A DNA stretch of 64,000 bases from Thysanoteuthis rhombus (taxonomy: Eukaryota > Mollusca > Cephalopoda > Oegopsida > Thysanoteuthidae): NCBI GenBank assembly GCA_963457665.1, contig OY735211.1, positions 65,656,985 to 65,720,984 on the forward strand, read 5' to 3'. Positions 49,690-63,502 of this stretch are shown here, piece after piece (the first letter of the stretch is position 1; each line of letters begins with the position of its first letter). The notes beneath the pieces are model-generated. The model was not told where the DNA came from, searched no databases, and worked only from the letters and a program-made list of their open reading frames with translations. Made by a program: the position numbers and the translations under genes.

Positions 49690-52329
49690 CGGCTCACTTA
49701 TGTATGCAGTAAAAATGCATTTTCGGTCAATATTGGCTATTTCAATCAAATTGGGCTGAATCGAAAAATACATCAAATCCACCCGATCCAATGGTACCGT
49801 TGCAATCAGCACGTCAAACTATGCAAGAAAAAGCCATAAAATCGATAGGTAAAAATGACATTCAAAAGACCATTTTTGACGGCTCACTTATGTATGTGCT
49901 GGAAGTGCCTTCTCGACCAATAGCGACTATTTTCATCAAGAATTGGGCTGAATCGAAAAATACATCAAATCCACCCGATCCAATGGTACCGTTGCAATCA
50001 GCACGTCAAACTACGCCAGAAAAAGCCATAAAAGCGATAGATAGAAATGACATTCAAAAGACCATTTTTGACGGCTCACTTATGTATGTGCTGGAAGTGC
50101 CTTCTCGACCAATATCGGCTATTTTCATCAAATTGGGCTGAATCGAAGAATACATCAAATCCACCCGATCCAATGGTACTGTTGCAATCAGCACGTCAAA
50201 CTACGCCAGAAAAAGCCATAAAATCGATAGGTAAAAATGACATTCAAAAGATCATTTTTGACGGCTCACTTATGTATGTGCTTGACGTGCCTTCTCGACC
50301 ATGAGCAGCTATTTTCATCAAATTGGGCTGAATCGAAAAATACATCTAATCCACCCGATCCAATGGTACCGTTGCAATCAGCACGTCAAACTACGCCAGA
50401 AAAAGCCATAAAATCGATAGGTAAAAATGACATTCAAAAGATCATTTGTGACAGCTCACTAATGTATGCGGTTAAAATGCATTCTCGGTCAATATTGGCT
50501 ATTTCCATCAAATTAGGCTGAATCGAAAAATACATCAAATCCACCCGATCCAATGGTACTGTTGCAATTAGCACGTCAAACTACGCCAAAAAAAGCCATA
50601 AAATCGATAGGTAAAAATGACATTCTAAAGACCATTTTTAAGGGCTCACTTATGTATTTTTTGGAAGTGCCTTCTCGACGAATAGCGGCTATTTTCATCA
50701 AATTGGGCTGAATCGAAAAATACATCAAATCCACCCGATCCAATGGTACAGTTGCAATCAGCACGTCAAACTACGCCAGAAAAAGCCATAAAATTGATAG
50801 GTAAAAATGACATTCAAAAGAACATTTTTGACGGCTCACTTATGTATGTGCTGGAAGAGCCTTCTCGACCAATAGCGGCTTTTTTCATCATTTTGGGCTG
50901 AATCGAAAAATACATCAAATCCACCCGATCCAATGGTACCGTTGCAATCAGCACGTCAAACTACGCCAGAAAAAGCCATAAAATCTATATGTAAAAATGT
51001 CATTCAAAAGAACATTTTGACGGCTCACTTATGTATGTGCTGGAAGTGCCTTCTCGACCAATAGCGGCTTTTTTCATTGCATTGGGCTGAATCGAAAAAT
51101 ACATCAAATCCACCCGATCCAATGGTACCGTTGCAATCAGCACGTCAAACTACGCCAGAAAAAGCCATAAAATCGATTGGTAAAAATGACATTCAAAAGA
51201 TCATTTTTGACGGCTCACTTATGTATGTGCTGGAAGTGCCTTCTCGACCATGAGCGGCTATTTTCATCAAATTGGGCTGAATCGAAAAATACATCAAATC
51301 CACCCGATCCAATGGTACTGTTGCAATCAGCACGTCAAACTACGCCAAAAAAGCCATAAAATCGATAGGTAAAAATGACATTCAAAAGACCATTTTTGAC
51401 GGCTCACTTATGTATGTTTCGGAAGTTTCTTCTCGACGAATAGCGGCTATTTTTATCAAATTGGGCTGAATCGAAAAATACATCAAATCCACAGGATCCA
51501 ACGGTATCGTTTCAATCAGCACGTCAAACTACGCCAGAAAAAGCCATAAAATCGATAGGTAAAAATGACATTCAAAAGACCATTTTTGATGGCTCACTTA
51601 TGTAGGTGCTGGAAGTGCAATCTCGACCAATAGCGGCTATTTTCATCAAATTGGGCTGAATTCAAAAATACATCAAATCCACCCGATCCAATGGTACCGT
51701 TGCAATCAGCACGTCAAACTACGCCAGAAAAAGCCATAAAATCGATAGGTAAAAATGACATTCAAAAGATCATTTGTGACAGCTCACTGATGTATGCGGT
51801 AAAAATGCATTCTCGGTCAATATTGACTATTTCCATCAAATTGGGCTGAATCGAAATATACATCAAATCCACCCGATCCAATGGTACCGTTGCAATTAGC
51901 ACGTCAAACTATGCCAGAAAAGGCCATAAAATCGATAGGTAAAGATGACATTCTAAAGACCATTTTTAATGGCTCACTTATGTATGTTTTGGAAGTGCCT
52001 TCTCGACGAATAGCGGCTATTTTCATCAAATTGGGCTGAATCGAAAAATACATCAAATCCAACCGATCCAATGGTACCGTTGCAATCAGCACGTCAAACT
52101 ACGCCAGAAAAAGCCATAAAATCGATAGGTAAAAATGACATTCAAAAGACCATTTGTGACGGCTCACTTATGTATGTGCTGGAAGTGCCTTCTCGACCAA
52201 TAGCGGCTATTTTCATCAAATTGGGCTGAATCGAAAAATACATCAAATCCACCCGATCCGATGGTACCGTTGCAATCAGCACGTCAAACTACACCAGAAA
52301 AAGCCATAAAATCGATAGGTAAAAATGAC

Positions 52330-55300
52330 ATTCAAAAGACCATTTGTGACGGCTCACTTATGTATGCGGTAAAGATGCATTTTCGGTCAATATTGGCTAT
52401 TTCCATCAAATTGGGCTTAATAGAAAAATACATCAAATCCACCCGATCAAATGGTACCGTCGCAATCAGCATGTCAAACTATGCAAAAAAGGCATAAAAT
52501 CGATAGGTAAAAATGACATTCAAAAGACCATTTTTGATGGCACACTTATGTATGTGCTGGAAGTGCCATCTCGACCAATAGCGGCTATTTTATCAAATTG
52601 GGCTGAATCGAAAAATACATCAAATCCACCCGATCCAATGGTACCGTTGCAATCAGCACGTCAAACTACGCCAGAAAAAGCCATAAAATCGATAGGTAAA
52701 AATGACATTCAAAAGACCATTTTTGACGGCTCACTTATGTATGCGGTAAAAATGCATTTTCGGTCAATATTGGCTATTTCAGTCAAAATGGGCTGAATCG
52801 AAAAATACATCAAATCCACCCGATCCAATGGTACTTGCAATCAGCACGTCAAACTACGCCAGAAAAAGCCATAAAATCGATAGGTAAAAATGACATTCAA
52901 AAGACCATTTTTGACAGCTCACTTATGTATGTGCTGGAAGTGCCTTCTCGACGAATAGCTGCTATTTTAATCAAATTGGGCTGAATCGAAAAATACATCA
53001 AATCCACCCGATCCAATGGTACCGTTGCAATCAGCACGTCAAACAACGCCAGAAAAAGCCATAAAATCGATAGGTAAAAATGACATTCAAAAGACCATTG
53101 GTGATGGCTCACTTATGTATGTGCTGGAAGTGCCTTCTCGACCAATAGCGGCTATTTCCATCAAATTGGGCTGAATCGAAAAATACATCAAATCCACCCG
53201 GTTCAATAGTACAGTTGCAATCAGCACGTCAAACTACACCAGAAAAAGCCATAAAATCGATAGGTAAAAATGACATTCAAAAGACCATTTTTGACGGCTC
53301 ACTGATGTATGCAGTGAAAATGCATTTTCGGTCAATATTGGCTATTTCAATCAAATTGGGTTGAATCAAAAAATACATCAAATCCACCCGATCCAATGGT
53401 ACCGTTGCAATCAGCACGTCAAACAACGCCAGAAAAAGCCATGAAATCGATAGGTAAAAATGACATTCAAAAGACCATTTTTGACGGCTCACTTATGTAT
53501 GTGCTGGAAGTGCTTTCTCGACCAATAGCGGCTATTTTCATCAAATTGGGCTGAATCGAAAAATTCATCAAATCTACCCGATCCAAAGGTACTGTTGCAA
53601 TCAGCACGTCAAACTACGCCAGAAAAAGCCATGAAATCGATAGGTAAAAATGACATTCAAAAGACCATTTTTGACGGCTCACTGATGTATGCAGTGAAAA
53701 TGCATTTTCGGTCAATATTGGCTATTTCAATCAAATTGGGTTGAATCAAAAAATACATCAAATCCACCCGATCCAATGGTACCGTTGCAATCAGCACGTC
53801 AAACTACGCCAGAAAAAGCCATAAAATCGATAGGTAAAAATGACATTCAAAAGACCATTTTTGACGGCTCACTTATGTATGTGCTGGAAGTGCCTTCTCG
53901 ACCAATATTGGCTATTTGCATCAAATTGGGCTGAATCAAAAATAAATCAAATCCACCGGATCTAATGGTACCGTTGCAATCAGCAAGTCAATTTACGCGA
54001 GAAAAAGCCATAAAATCGATAGGTAAAAATGACATTCAAAAGACCATTTGTGACGGCTCACTTATGTATGCGGTAAAAATGCATTTTCGGTCAATATTGG
54101 CTATTTCCATCAAATTGGGCTGAATCGAAAAATACATCAAATCCACCCAATCCAATGGTACCGTTGAAATCAGCACGTCAAACTACGCCAGAAAAAGACA
54201 TAAAATCGACAGGTAAAAATGACATTCAAAAGACCATTTTTGACGGCTCACTTATGTATGTGCTGGAATTGCCTTCTTGACCAATAGCAGCTATTTTCAT
54301 CAAATAGGGCTGAATCGAAAAATACATAAAATCCACCCGGTCCAACGGTACCGTTGCAATCAGCACGTCAAACTACGCCAGAAAAAGCCATAAAATCGAT
54401 AGGTAAAAATGACATTCAAAAGACCATTGGTGACGGCTCACTTATGTATGCGGTAAAAATGCATTTCCGGTCAATATTGGCTATTTCCATCATATTGGGC
54501 TGAATCGAAAAATACATCAAATCCATCCGGTCCAATGGTACCGTTGTAATCAGCACGTCAAACTACGCCAGAAAAAGCCATAAAATCGATGGGTAAAAAT
54601 GACATTCAAAAGACCATTTTTGATGGCTCTCTTATATATGCAGTAAAAATGCTTTTTTGGTCAATATTGGCTATTTCAATCAAATTGGGCTGAATCGAAA
54701 AATACATCAAATCCACCCGATCCAATGGTACCGTTGCAATCAGCACGTCAAACTACGCCAGAAAAAGCCATAAAATCGATATGTAAAAATGACATTCAAA
54801 AGACCATTTTTGACGGCTCACTTATGTATGTGCTGGAAGTGCCTTCTCTACCAATAGCGGCTATTTCCATCAAGTTGGGCTGAATCGAAAAATACATCAA
54901 ATCCACCCGGTCCAATGGCACCGTTGCAATCAGCACGTCAAACTACGCCAGAAGAAGCCATAAAATCGATGGGTAAAAATGACATTCAAAAGACCATTTG
55001 TGACGGCTCACTTATGTATGCGGTAAAGATGCATTTTCGGTCAATATTGGCTATTTCCATCAAATTGGGCTGAATAGAAAAATACATCAAATCCACCCGA
55101 TCAAATGGTACCGTCGCAATCAGCATGTCAAACTATGCAAAAAAGGCATAAAATCGATAGGTAAAAATGACATTCAAAGACCATTTTTGATGGCACACTT
55201 ATGTATGTGCTGGAAGTGCCATCTCGACCAATAGCGGCTATTTTATCAAATTGGGCTGAATCGAAAAATACATCAAATCCACCCGATCCAATGGTACCGT

Positions 55301-55350
55301 TGCAATCAGCACGTCAAACTACGCCAGAAAAAGCCATAAAATCGATAGGT
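52330..55350 (+). repeat. Paired block about 2653 bp apart in the array
   Basis: Rare linked variants (CGATCAAATGGTACCGTCGC, ACTATGCAAAAAAGGCATAA, GATGGCACACTTATG, CTATTTTATCAAATTGGG) occur together at 52440-52600 and again at 55095-55250. That is 14 monomers minus 7 bp, showing a segment duplication or exchange at this scale. Confidence 0.85.
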
Positions 55351-58300
55351 AAAAATGACATTCAAAAGACCATTTTTGACAGCTCACTTATGTATGTTTT
55401 GGAAGTGCCTTCTCGACCAATAGCGGCTATTTTCATCAAATTGGGCTGAATCGAAAAATACATCAAATCCACCAGATCCAATGGTACTGTTGCAATCAGC
55501 ACGTCAAACTACGCCAGAAAAAGCCATAAAATCGATAGGTAAAAATGACATTCAAAAGACCATTTTTGATGGCTCACTTTTTTATGTATGCCATTAAAAT
55601 GCATTTTTGGTCAATATTGGCTATTTCAGTCAAATTGGGCTGAATCAAAAAATTCATCAAATCCACCCGATCCAATGGTACCGTTGCAATCAGCACGTCA
55701 AACTACGCCAGAAAAAGCCATAAAATCGATAGGTAAAAATGACATTCAAAAGAACATTTTTGACGGCCCACTTATGTATGTGCTGGAAGTGCCTTCTCGA
55801 CGAATAGCGGCTATTTTCATCAAATTGGGCTGAATTGAAAAATACATCAAATCCACCCAATCCAATGGTACTGTTGCAATCAGCACGTCAAACAACGCCA
55901 GAAAAAGCCATAAAATCGATATGTAAAAAATGACATTCAAAAGACGATTTTTGATGGCTCACTTATGTATGTGCTGGAAGTGCCTTCTCGACCAATAGCA
56001 GCTCTTTCCATCAAATTGGGCTGAATCGAAAAATACATCAAATCAACCCGGTCCAATGGTACCGTTGCAATCAGCACGTCAAAATACGCCACAAAAAGCC
56101 ATAAAATCGATCGGTAAAAATGACATTCAAAAGACCATTTTTGACGGCTCACTTATGTATGCGGTAAAGATGCATTTTTGGTCAATATTGGCTATTTCCA
56201 TCAAATTGGGCTGAATCGAAAAATACATCAAATCCACCCGATCCAATGGGACCGTTGCAATCAGCACGTCAAACTACGCCAGAAAAAGCCATAAAATCGA
56301 TAGGTAAAAATGACATTCAAAAGACCATTTGTAACTCTCACTTATGTATGCAGTAAAAATGCATTTTTGGTCAATATTGGCTATTTCCATCAAATTGGGC
56401 TGAATCGAAAAATACATCAGATCCACCTGATCCAATGGTACCGTTGCAATCAGCACGTCAAACTACGCCAGAAAAAGCCATAAAATCGATAGGTAAAAAT
56501 GACATTCAAAAGATCATTTTTGACGGCTCACTTATGTATGTGCTGGAAGTGCCTTCTCGACCAAGAGCGGCTATTTTAATCAAATTGGACTGAATTGAAA
56601 AATACATCAAATCCACCCGATCCAATGGTACCGTTGCAATCAGCACGTCAAACTACGCCAGGAAAAGCCAAAAAATCGATAGGTAAAAATGACATTCAAA
56701 AGACCATTTGTGACGGCTCACTTATGTATGTGCTGGAAGTGCCTTCTCGAGGAATAGCGACTATTTTCTTCAAATTGGACTGAAATGAAAAATACATCAA
56801 ATCCACCCGATCCAATGGTACCGTTGCAATCAGCACGTCAAACTACGCTCGAAAAAGCCATAAAATCGATAGGTAAAAATGACATTCAAAAGACCATTTG
56901 TGACTCTCATTTATGTATGTTTTGGAAGTGCCTTCTCGACGAATAGCGGCTATTCTCATCAAATTAGGCTGAATCTAAAAATTCATCAAATCCACCCTAA
57001 CCAATGGTACTGTTGCAATCAGCACGTCAAACTACGCCAGAAAAAGCCATAAAATCGATAGGTAAAAATGACATTCAAAAGACCATTGGTGACGGCTCAC
57101 TTATGTATGAGGTAAAAATGCATTTTTGGTCAATATTGGCTATTTCCATCAAATTGGGCTAAATCGAAGAATACATCAAATCCACCTGATCCAATGGTAC
57201 CGTTGCAATCAGCACGTCAAACTACGCCAGAAAAAGCCATAAAATCGATAGGTAAAAATGACATTAAAAGACCATTGGTGACGGCTCACTTATGTATGAG
57301 GTAAAAATGCATTTTTGGTCAATATTGGCTATTTCCATCAAATTGGGCTAAATCGAAGAATACATCAAATCCACCTGATCCAATGGTACCGTTGCAATCA
57401 GCACGTTAAACTACGCCAGATATAGCCATAAAATCGATAGGTAAAAATGACAGTCAAAAGACCATTGGTGACGGCTCACTTATGTATGAGGTAAAAATGC
57501 ATTTTTGGTCAATATTGTCTATTTCCATCAAGTTGGGCTTAATCGAAAAATACATCAAATCCACCCGATCCAATGGTACCGTTGCAATCAGCACGTCAAA
57601 CTACGCCAGGAAAAGCCAAAAAATCGATAGGTAAAAATGACAATTAAAAGACCCTTTTTGACGGCTGACTTATGTGTGTTCTGGAAATGCCTTCTCGACC
57701 AATAGCGGCTATTTCCATCAAATTGGGCTGAATCGAAAAATACATCAAATCCACCCGGTCCAATGGTACCGTTGCAATCAGCACGTCAAACTACGCCACA
57801 AAAAGCCATAAAATCGATCGGTAAAAATGACATTCAAAAGACCATTTTTGACGGCTCACTTATGTATGCGGTAAAGATGCATTTTTGGTCAATATTGGCT
57901 ATTTCCATCAAATTGGGCTGAATCGAAAAATACATCAAATCCACCCGATGCAATGTGACCGTTGCAATCAGCACGTCAAACTACGCCAGAAGAAGCCATA
58001 AAATCGATAGGTAAAAATGACATTCAAAAGACCATTTTTGACGGCTCACTTATGTATGCAGTAAAAATGCCTTTTTGGTCAATATTGGCTATTTCCATCA
58101 AATTGGGCTGAATCGAAAAATACATCAGATCCACCTGATCCAATGGTACAGTTGCAATCAGCACGTCAAACTACGCCAGAAAAAGCCATAAAATCGATAG
58201 GTAAAAATGACATTCAAAAGACCATTTGTGACGGCTCACTTATGTATTTGCTGGAAGTGCCTTCTCGAGGAATAGCGACTATTTTCTTCAAATTGGACTG

Positions 58301-58694
58301 AATTGAAAAATACATCAAATCCACCCGATCCAATGGTACCGTTGCAATCAGCACGTCAAACTACGCCAGAAAAAGCCATAAAATCGATAGGTAAAAATGA
58401 CATTCAAAAGACCATTTGTGACGGCTCACTTATTTATGTTTTAGAAGTGCCTTCTCGACCAATAGCGGCTATTTCCATCAAATTGGGCTGAATCGAAAAA
58501 TACATCAAATCCACCCGATCCAGTGGTACTGTTGCAATCAGCACGTCAAACTACGCCAGAAAAAGCCATAAAATCGATAGGTAAAAATGACATTCAAAAG
58601 ACCATTTTTGACGGCTCACTTATGTATGCGGTAAAGATGCATTTTCGGTCAATATTGGCTATTTCCATCAAATTGGGCTGAATCGAAAAATACA

Positions 58695-60214
58695 TCAAAT
58701 CCACCCGATCCAATTGTACTGTTGCAATCAGTACGTCAAACTACGCCAGAAAAAGCCATAAAATCGATAGGTAAAAATGACATTCAAAAGACCATTTTTG
58801 ACGGCTCACTTATGTATGTGCTGGAAGTGCCTTCTCGACCAATAGCAGCTATTTTCATCAAATTGGGCTGAATCGAAAAATACATCAAATCTACCCGATC
58901 CAATGGTACCGTTGCAATCAGCACGTCAAACTCCGCCAGAAAAAGCCATAAAATCGATAGGTAAAAATAACATTCAAAAGATCATTTTTGACAGCTCGCT
59001 TATGTATGTGCTGGAAGTGCCTTCTCGACCAATATTGGCTATTTTCATCAAATTGGGCTGAATCGAAAAATACATCAAATCCACCCGGTCCAATGGTACC
59101 GTTGCAATCAGCAAGTCAAACCACGCCAGAAAAAGCCATAAAATCGATAGGTAAAAATGACATTCAAAAGACCATTTTTGACAGCTCACTTATGTATGTG
59201 CTGGAAGTGCCTTTTCGACCAATAGCGGCTATTTTCATCAAATTTGGCTGAATCGAAAAATACATCGAATCCACCCGATCCAATGGTACCGTTGCAATCA
59301 GCACGTCAAACTACGCCAGAAAAAGCCATAAAATCGATAGGTAAAAATGACATTCAAAAGACCATTTTTGATGGCTCACTTATGTATGCGGTAAAAATGC
59401 ATTTTCGGTCAATATTGGCTATTTCCATCAAATTGGGCTGAATCGAAAAATACATCAAATCCACCCGATCCAATTGTACTGTTGCAATCAGTACGTCAAA
59501 CTACGCCAGAAAAAGCCATAAAATCGATAGGTAAAAATGACATTCAAAAGACCATTTTTGACGGCTCACTTATGTATGTGCTGGAAGTGCCTTCTCGACC
59601 AATAGCAGCTATTTTCATCAAATTGGGCTGAATCGAAAAATACATCAAATCTACCCGATCCAATGGTACCGTTGCAATCAGCACGTCAAACTCTGCCAGA
59701 AAAAGCCATAAAATCGATAGGTAAAAATAACATTCAAAAGATCATTTTTGACAGCTCGCTTATGTATGTGCTGGAAGTGCCTTCTCGACCAATATTGGCT
59801 ATTTTCATCAAATTGGGCTGAATCGAAAAATACATCAAATCCACCCGGTCCAATGGTACCGTTGCAATCAGCAAGTCAAACCACGCCAGAAAAAGCCATA
59901 AAATCGATAGGTAAAAATGACATTCAAAAGACCATTTTTGACAGCTCACTTATGTATGTGCTGGAAGTGCCTTTTCGACCAATAGCGGCTATTTTCATCA
60001 AATTTGGCTGAATCGAAAAATACATCAAATCCACCCGATCCAATGGTACCGTTGCAATCAGCACGTCAAACTACGCCAGAAAAAGCCATAAAATCGATAG
60101 GTAAAAATGACATTCAAAAGACCATTTTTGATGGCTCACTTATGTATGCGGTAAAAATGCATTTTCGGTCAATATTGGCTATTCCCATCAAATTGGGCTG
60201 AATCGAAAAATACA
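58695..60214 (+). repeat. Four-monomer duplication, period 760 bp, at array edge
   Basis: 58695-59454 and 59455-60214 differ by only about three or four substitutions (for example CTCCGCC versus CTCTGCC, and TACATCGAATCC versus TACATCAAATCC). Shared rare variants include CAATTGTACTGTTGC, AATAACATTCAAAAG and CAAGTCAAACCACGCC. This is among the most recent events visible, about 300 bp from the array end. Confidence 0.93.
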
Positions 60215-60530
60215 TCAAATCCACCCGATCCAATGGTACCATTGCAATCAGCACGTCAAACTACGCCAGAAAAAGCCATAAAATCGATAGGTAATAATGA
60301 CATTCAAAAGACCATTTTTGACGGCTCACTTATGTATGCGGTAAAAATGCATTTTCGGTCAATATTGGCTATTTCCATCAAATTGGGCTGAATCGAAAAA
60401 TACATCAAATCCACCCGATCCAATGGTACCGTCGCAATCAGCATGTCAAACTACGCCAGGAAAAGCCATAAAATCGATAGGTAAAAATGACATTCAAAAG
60501 ACTATTTTTGATGGCTGACTTATGTATCAT

Positions 60531-60617
60531 ATATGTGTGTGTATGTGTGTGTGTTGGACTCTATCTGTTCATATATGTATGTTTATATTTATCACTTCTA
60601 CTCTCTTTCTCTTCAAG

Positions 60618-60654
<37 letters not shown>

Positions 60655-60657
60655 TTA
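60531..60657. repeat. TG and TA microsatellites (right copy)
   Basis: (TG)n with a TA interruption near 60534-60553 and an interrupted (TA)n at about 60620-60655. Length and interruptions differ from the left copy at 1519-1640. Confidence 0.9.
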
Positions 60658-61735
60658 TCAAATTTATCTCCAGTCTGCTCATTATCAATCTATCTTCAGT
60701 CTGTGCGTGTCCGTCTTTCTATTCAGTATTCATGTATTTATCTCTCTGTCTTTTCATGCTTCTGACTTCACTTTGTTCCCTTTACATCAATTTCTCTTCT
60801 TTTTCTCCCTTCTTCTCCTCCCTTTCCCTCTCCATCTTTATTTTTCTCTCTTTTTAAAAAAAATATCTCTAAATGGATGAATAATAAGAACCATGATGAT
60901 GATAATTATTTTCACAGAAACATCTAATAAAAGAATTCTCTGAAATTCACTCAAAGTTTTTCCTTTTTTTTTCTCTTGTTGAACACCAATTAAAGTCTGG
61001 AGTTGACTTTGTTCGTTTTTACTATAACTGGACAAAAATGATCCCATCAAATTTAAGCGAGTAAAAACGAACATACCTATACGATATGAATCTTGCACCT
61101 ACTGATTGGTAGGCTGATCTGAATTGACATATCTACGACATTTATCAAACAGATATGCATGACCTCCTATCATTCTAAAAAATAAATACAGTTATACTAA
61201 AAAAATATAATTATAATTTTTCATTTATACAATACAAAATTTACAACAATAATCTCCAGTCGTAAGAATAATTGGAGTTGACTTGTACCCTGCAGGAGTC
61301 AGGTTTTTTTCACTTTACTTTATCTTGTTTGCTCATTTCTAGGTTCACACAAATAGTGTGACTTACATTAGGGATCGAGTGATAGTAAGTATCATCAATA
61401 TCCAGCAATTGCATCAGTTATTATAAGAAATTGTCAACCAAAACTGTCAACATAGGCTTTTAAAAGATTTAAAAAATATCTTGCTATGTACGTGAGTAAC
61501 AAGCGAATAGGCAAGATCAAGGAAACCAGATAGCTGAAATTTTAAATTTCCATGCATAATTATGTGTGAAGATGTATTTGTTTCTTAAACCCCGCCATGT
61601 GAACCATGTAAGTTCATGCTAAATTGCTCCCTTAGTTTATATTAGGCCACACTTATGCTTTTTTTCTTAAATTTGTGACACTATGGCAATGAAAGGTTTA
61701 TTTGAAAAATCAGCGAGTGGAAAGAAAATGACTTT
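60658..61735. other. AT-rich DNA, no gene seen (right copy)
   Basis: Equivalent of 1641-2689. Small frames do not keep their length between the two copies, which argues against coding. Confidence 0.7.
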
Positions 61736-63238
61736 GTACCTCGGAAAACCAAATTATTGGAAAATATAGGTTATCTCGGAAAGTACATCAAATATAGGAA
61801 AACCAATGATTTCATTGCATTCAGCAAATAAAACTACATCAGAAACGACCAAACAATTGAAATGTAAAAATGACTATCAAAAACCTCATTTTTGGCCATT
61901 ATAGGCTATCTTGTAAAACCAGCCTATAATGAAACTCAGGTTTTCTCAAAAAGTACATTGAATATATGAGAACCAATGGTTTCATTGATTTCAAAAATCG
62001 AAATGTAAAAATGACTTTCAAAAACCTGTTTTTTGGCAATTATATGCTATTTTATGAAACTAGATTATACAAAAAAGTATATTGAACATAGGAAAACCAA
62101 TGGTCTCATTGATTTCAGTACATCAAACTACATTAGGAACAACCATGAAATTGAAATGTAAAAATGACTTTCAAAAACCTCATTTTTGGCATTTATAGGT
62201 AATGTCATAAAACTACATTATAGGGAAATATAGATGATCATAGAAAGTCAATTGAATATAGGAAAACCAATGGTTTCATTGATTTTAGTGCATCAAACTA
62301 CATCAAAAAGGAACATGATATTGAAATGTAAAAATGACTTTCAAATACCTCATTTTTGGCAATTATAGGCTTTCTTAGAAAATTGGATTATAGGGAAATA
62401 TAGGTTATCTCGGAAAGTACATTGAATATTGGAAAAAATATGATGTCATCGAATTCAACACATCAAACTACATCAGAAACAACCATAAAATCGAGATGTA
62501 AAAATGACTTTCAAAAATCTCATTTTTGGCAATTATAGGCTTTCTTGGAAAAATTGTATATTGAAGATAGGAAAACCAAAGTTTTTATTGATTTCAGTGC
62601 ATAAAATACAGAAATGACCATAAAATTGAAATGTAAAAATGACTTTCTAAAACCTAATTGTTTGATATCATCGAATACGTCATGAAAAAAAGTCATGTCT
62701 AAAAGTTCATTGGATATAGGAAAACCAAAGATTTCATTGAATTCGGCACATCAAACTACATCAGAAATGACCATAAAATTGAAATGTAAAAATGACTTTC
62801 AAAACCCTCATATTTTGCAATTATGGGATATCTCATAAAACTAAAGTAAAAGGAAATATAGGTGATCTTGAGAAGTACAATTATTATACGAAAACCAATG
62901 AATTCATTCAATCAAGGGCATCAAACTACATCGAAAATGATTATAAAATCAAAATGTAAAATTGACTTTCAAAAAACTCATTTTTGGCAATTTTGTAAAA
63001 CTGGCTTTTAGGGAAATATAGGTTATCTCGAAAAATACATTGAATGTAGGAAAAACGATGGTTTTATCGAGTTCAGTGCATCAAACTACATCAGAAACAA
63101 CCATGAAATTGACCTGTAAAAATGAATATCAAAAACCAGATTTTTGGCAATTATAGGCTATATCGTACAACTAAATTATAGGGACATATAGGTGATCTCA
63201 AAAAAGACAATTATTATATGAGAACCAATTTTATTTAT
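61736..63238 (+). repeat. Degenerate satellite relative (right copy)
   Basis: Copy of 2690-4216 with the same irregular unit lengths. The degeneration therefore predates the duplication. The TGTAAAAATGACT-type anchor recurs in the same pattern. Confidence 0.88.
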
Positions 63239-63262
63239 GTACACACACACACACGCACACAC

Positions 63263-63333
<71 letters not shown>
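63239..63333. repeat. CA and TA microsatellites (right copy)
   Basis: (CA)n with one CG interruption at about 63241-63262, then a (TA)n run to about 63333, roughly twice the length of the left copy. Confidence 0.92.
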
Positions 63334-63338
<5 letters not shown>

Positions 63339-63462
63339 GAACTGTAGAGAGTGAGACATAATCGGGAGTAAAGTGTATGGAAGTTAGGTTTATTCATCTG
63401 TAAATGGTTCTATTAATGGTCTGGACATGTTTTGAGATGTATTCCAATTTCGGTAGTGCGAG

Positions 63463-63502
<40 letters not shown>

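Larger units (their letters stand above)
19894..60527 (+). repeat. Main satellite array, 190-bp monomer, about 214 copies
   Basis: Uninterrupted head-to-tail array, all monomers in one orientation. Starting the monomer at TGAATCGAAAAATACATC, landmarks are CCAATGGTACCGTTGCAATC (33-52), CGTCAAACTACGCCAGAAAA (56-75), ATCGATAGG (85-93), TGACATTCAAAAGACC (100-115) and CTCACTTATGTATG (127-140), followed by a variable block at 141-178. Two main types exist in that block: A (GGTAAAAATGCATTTTCGG) and B (CTGGAAGTGCCTTCTCG). Length variants of 187-192 bp occur. It begins mid-monomer at about 19894 and ends mid-monomer at 60527. No transposon insertion or foreign sequence was seen inside. Because 190 is not a multiple of 3, frames rotate between monomers. 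Confidence 0.98.

Noticed and set aside
19894-60527. Dozens of plus-strand frames of about 62-116 codons containing MVPLQSARQTTPEKAIKSIG and minus-strand frames with MLIATVPLDRVDLMYFSIQP
   Set aside because: They recur once per monomer in rotating frames (190 is not a multiple of 3), are open on both strands, and vary with monomer substitutions. They are a consequence of a low-stop satellite sequence, not genes.
19894-60527. The array as a CRISPR array
   Set aside because: The whole 190-bp unit is repeated with no unique spacers, and the setting is an animal genome.
19894-60527. A true CENP-B box in the satellite
   Set aside because: Only 7 of 9 fixed positions match in the best type. I report it as a partial resemblance, not as a functional box.
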